In this document: positions 61,801 to 64,000 of the stretch, piece after piece
How positions within the stretch are numbered: the stretch's first letter is position 1
Layout of the letters: each line of letters opens with the position of its first letter
Assembly: GCA_963665155.2 (NCBI GenBank)
Contig: CAXXFI010000002.1
Location: 682,001-746,000, forward strand
Direction of reading: 5' to 3'
Length of the DNA: 64,000 nucleotides
DNA from: UBA1141 sp963665155
GTDB lineage: Bacteria; Chloroflexota; Dehalococcoidia; Lucifugimonadales; UBA3495
Program-made: the position numbers and the translations under genes
The notes under the pieces: generated by a model
What the model saw: only the letters and a program-made list of their open reading frames with translations
What the model was told of the DNA's origin: nothing
Databases searched by the model: none

Positions 61801-61872
61801 GAAGTCGAGTGGTTCGCCAACATAGCCAATGCAAGGACGCGGCGGGCCTATCGCATCGACCTGCGGGACTTC

Positions 61873-62706
61873 ATGAGCTTCACCAGCATTGCCAGGCCCG
61901 AAGAGTTTCGCCTGGTCACCCGATCCCACGTCATCGGCTGGCGGAAGGAGTTGGAGGCCCGTGAGCTGGCACCTACCACCATCCGGCGCAAGCTCTCTGC
62001 GCTGTCCTCCCTGTTCGATTACCTCTGCGAGCGAAACGCCATCACCCATAACCCCGTCAAGGGCGTCAAGCGGCCCACCGCCAATAACAATGAGGGCTCG
62101 ACACCGGCCCTGGGTAACGACCAGGCTAGAGCGCTCCTCGATGCGCCACCGGAGGACACGCTTAAAGGCAAGCGGGACCGGGCGATCTTGGCCACCCTTC
62201 TTTATCACGGCATCCGTGAGGCCGAGCTGGTTTCTCTCAAGGTGCGGGATATCCAGCATCGGGAAGGCGTGCCCCATCTGCGCATCGAGGGAAAGGGCGG
62301 CAAAATCCGCTTCCTGCCGGTAGCCATCGCCGCGCTGCGCCTCGTCAGGGAATATCTTGAGGTCGCCGGACATGGTGATGACTTAAATGGCCCCCTCTTC
62401 CGGCCTGTTAAGAACAACGCCACCAAATCCGGCTGGCAGCCTGGTGAGCTGAATAAACCACTCCACCCTACGGCAGTCTATAACATCGTCCGCCGCCACG
62501 CGCAAGAAATCGGCATAGCCGACGATGTGCCGGGCCTCTGTGTCCATTCCCTGCGGGCTACCGCAGCCACCAATGCCCTGGAGAACGGGGCCGACATTGC
62601 CGAGGCCCAGGAATGGTTGGGCCATGCTAACGTGTCTACCACCAGACTCTACGATAGGCGGAAATCGAGACCCGAAGATAGCCCCACCTTCAAAGTGAAG
62701 TATTGA
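61873..62706 (+). CDS. Tyrosine recombinase (XerC/D-like integrase)
   Basis: From ATG 61873 it encodes 277 aa. SAM-like core-binding domain: HVIGWRKELEARELAPTTIR, KLSALSSLFDYLCERNAITH. Catalytic domain: Arg in YHGIREAELVSLKVRDI, Lys in IEGKGGKIRFLPV, HxxR in CVHSLRATAATNALENGAD, His in EWLGHANVSTTRLYDRR with the nucleophile Tyr. All six residues are present. The frame is open upstream (VRQPEVEWFANIANARTRRA, YRIDLRDFMSFT) and clearly belongs to the core-binding domain, but offers no ATG/GTG/TTG. Either the gene is 5'-truncated or it starts at an unusual codon near 61760. It may be active. Confidence 0.85.
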   Translation: MSFTSIARPEEFRLVTRSHVIGWRKELEARELAPTTIRRKLSALSSLFDYLCERNAITHNPVKGVKRPTANNNEGSTPALGNDQARALLDAPPEDTLKGKRDRAILATLLYHGIREAELVSLKVRDIQHREGVPHLRIEGKGGKIRFLPVAIAALRLVREYLEVAGHGDDLNGPLFRPVKNNATKSGWQPGELNKPLHPTAVYNIVRRHAQEIGIADDVPGLCVHSLRATAATNALENGADIAEAQEWLGHANVSTTRLYDRRKSRPEDSPTFKVKY

Positions 62707-62839
62707 AATCAGAGAAGTGAAGTATTGAAATCAGAGATAGGAAACTCATACTTCAGTATCGGGCGGCTTGACCCAGTAATGTCAAATAGCTAGGTTGCTA
62801 GACACAGGACTTTTGTCGAGGACCAGGAGGAGGAGGACG

Positions 62840-63016
62840 ATGGTCAGACGTACCAAAACCCAGAAGAAGGACATCGAACAGTACGACCACCCGGTACGTC
62901 AGCTGAGCAATGGGGGAGATGAACTCATGAAAACCGTTCGCGACGCTTGCACCCTACAGCTAAATGCCCTCTCTATCACACTTAGCGACCAAATCGAACA
63001 ACTAAACCAAAGATAA
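62840..63016 (+). pseudogene. Fused N-terminal scraps of methylase- and DUF499-type defence genes
   Basis: ATG at 62840 has AGGAGGAGGAGGACG upstream. Residues 1-20 (MVRRTKTQKKDIEQYDHPVR) resemble the N-terminus of type III or DUF1156-like DNA methyltransferases (KKxIEQYDHKDK). Residues 30-58 (MKTVRDACTLQLNALSITLS then DQIEQLNQ) resemble, from memory, the N-terminus of DUF499-type ATPases of phage-defence islands. A second ATG with GGGGGAGATGAACTC lies at 62927. The IS630-type element begins at the stop codon. The bodies of both genes are gone. Confidence 0.4.
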
Positions 63017-63017
63017 G

Positions 63018-64000
63018 GTGAAACCCGCATAAAGCGAACCCGTAGAGGAGTTGCGCTATCCTGTAAAAGAAGTTGAGTGGCGGTGGAGGATGGTATGAAG
63101 GATATGGCGCGACTCCTGGAAAAGTGGCAACTGAATGTAGGTGACGTAAGGGAACAGATGTATCGAGCGCCAACACCACGGGAGCGGGAGCGTTGGCATG
63201 GCCTATGGTTGTTGGTCCAAGGGTGGTCGGTCACTCAAGTGGCTGAGGCTTTGGAGAGAGACTCTCACACGATAGGAGACTGGCTGTCCGGTTTTCGCCG
63301 GGCCGGGGCCCAAGGTTTGGTCTTTGAACACACTGGAGGTTCCCCCCGCCCTGAACGCCGGGCAACAAGACCAACTGAAGTCCGCGGTGCTAAATCCGCC
63401 TGGAGAGGCGGGAGTTGAATTGTCCAACTGGAACTGGAAAGTAGTGAGGCAATTCCTCAAGCAGAGCTTTGATCTGGGGCTCAGTCGGAGCAGCTGCTTG
63501 AACTACCTACACCGGCTGGGCTTTGTGCTGAAGCGGCCCAAGAAACGCCTCTTGAAAGCTAAGGATGAAGAGCGGAAAGCCTTTATTATCCAGTACAGCC
63601 AAATCCGAGAGGAGGCCGAAAGGATAGGGGCCAAGATCTTCTTCGTGGACGAAGCCCACTTTCGGGCCGATGCTGACCTGAGGGGGAAATGGGTGCTCAA
63701 GGGAGAGCCAGCGCTGGTGGACTCCACCAGTCCCCGGTGGGGAGAGAAGGCCAACTACTACTGGGAGTTTGTCTGGAGAGTGGGGAGGTGGAAGCCATGG
63801 AGATAGCTGGAAACAGCAATGCCGAGACCTCCACCGCCTTTTTACAGCAGCTACGAGAAAACCATCCTGGACCTCTGGTAGTGATTTGGGACAATGGGCC
63901 AGCCCACCGAGGAGAAGCGATTCGCAGCTATCTGGCCACTCCTGACTTGCATCTGAGGTTGGTGGCCTTACCGGCCTACAGCCCAGACTTCAATGCCGAC
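63018..64000 (+). mobile_element. IS630-family element, right end outside window
   Basis: Begins just after 63016 with aggtgaaacccgcataaagc, the kind of terminal sequence seen in IS630/Tc1-type elements. Insertion next to TA fits the family. The transposase reading continues to the edge of the window. Confidence 0.65.
63095..64000 (+). pseudogene. IS630-family transposase, two frame changes, partial
   Basis: Start ATG 63095 (or GTG 63077). HTH part: RAPTPRERERWHGLWLLVQG, WSVTQVAEALERDSHTIGDW, LSGFRRAGAQGLVFEHTGG. The frame then changes near 63345 to PPALNAGQQDQLKSAVLNPP, with NYLHRLGFVLKRPKKRLLKA and KIFFVDEAHFRADADLRGKW (first DDE Asp region). It changes again near 63765 to VCLESGEVEAMEIAGNSNAE, VVIWDNGPAHRGEAIRSYLA and ALPAYSPDFN. 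The middle region plus DDE motifs identify IS630. Either decayed or affected by sequencing errors at homopolymers. Confidence 0.85.

Overview
The window looks like a chromosome segment of an uncultured Chloroflexota bacterium, most likely a Dehalococcoidia/SAR202-type lineage. This is an inference from gene content, not from a marker gene. The chromosomal part is rich in families known to be expanded in those genomes: luciferase-like flavin oxidoreductases, CaiB-type CoA transferases, VOC-fold proteins, extradiol dioxygenases, PIG-L deacetylases, FAD-linked oxidases, a D-2-hydroxyacid dehydrogenase and small cupins. It also carries the order PIN/TRAM protein, ispD, ispF, cysS. No rRNA, origin or CRISPR array was seen; there is one intact tRNA gene (tRNA-Ser, anticodon GGA).

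Region 1 (1-34.4 kb) is mostly a metabolic housekeeping stretch of single genes and short runs. It holds a zinc alcohol dehydrogenase, a tandem universal stress protein, an LLM oxidoreductase, a HAD hydrolase, PIG-L, an oxaloacetate-decarboxylase-like lyase, DUF429, two tandem cupin-like proteins, DUF2851, an MBL-fold protein, a class III CoA transferase, PIN/TRAM-ispD-ispF-cysS, an FAD oxidase, a hydroxyacid dehydrogenase, a Rieske ferredoxin, signal peptidase I, an SMP-30 lactonase and a DJ-1 protein. Several genes here are broken: an extradiol dioxygenase split by a ~145-bp repeat, a gamma-glutamyltransferase with a stop codon and a deletion over its catalytic Thr, a matrixin-like lipoprotein with a frameshift, and an SDR lacking its N-terminus. 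Long perfect palindromes and 'ttcgacaggctcagg'-type repeats sit between genes. A 14-bp minisatellite lies at 26.9-27.1 kb.

Region 2 (34.9-43.6 kb) is a patchwork of phage or integrative-element modules around the chromosomal yajQ. One compact co-directional module encodes a small HTH protein, a 68-aa protein with a textbook C2H2 zinc finger, a small unknown protein, a protein resembling the Acb2/Tad1 anti-defence sponges, and a serine recombinase. A second, decayed copy of that recombinase follows. A leftward phage-type operon of small membrane, zinc-ribbon and acidic repeat proteins (repeat PGALLTLEDFI) is interrupted by an IS701-family element with 16-bp inverted repeats and a CTAA duplication.

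Region 3 (43.6-64 kb) is a graveyard of accessory and defence-type genes. It holds two truncated copies of an HNH-nuclease lipoprotein, a DUF4209 fragment, a PD-(D/E)XK-type protein that seems to have lost its catalytic core, an Mrr-like N-terminal domain, a Uma2 fragment, an HNH nuclease, two integrases (one dead), a serine recombinase with a frameshift, a decayed IS1182-type element, and an IS630-type element running off the right edge. A few intact genes (NmrA-like reductase, cupin, dimeric-barrel protein, membrane proteins, lipoproteins) lie among them. The window reads as a stable metabolic chromosome bordering a hot spot where mobile elements arrive, insert into each other and decay.
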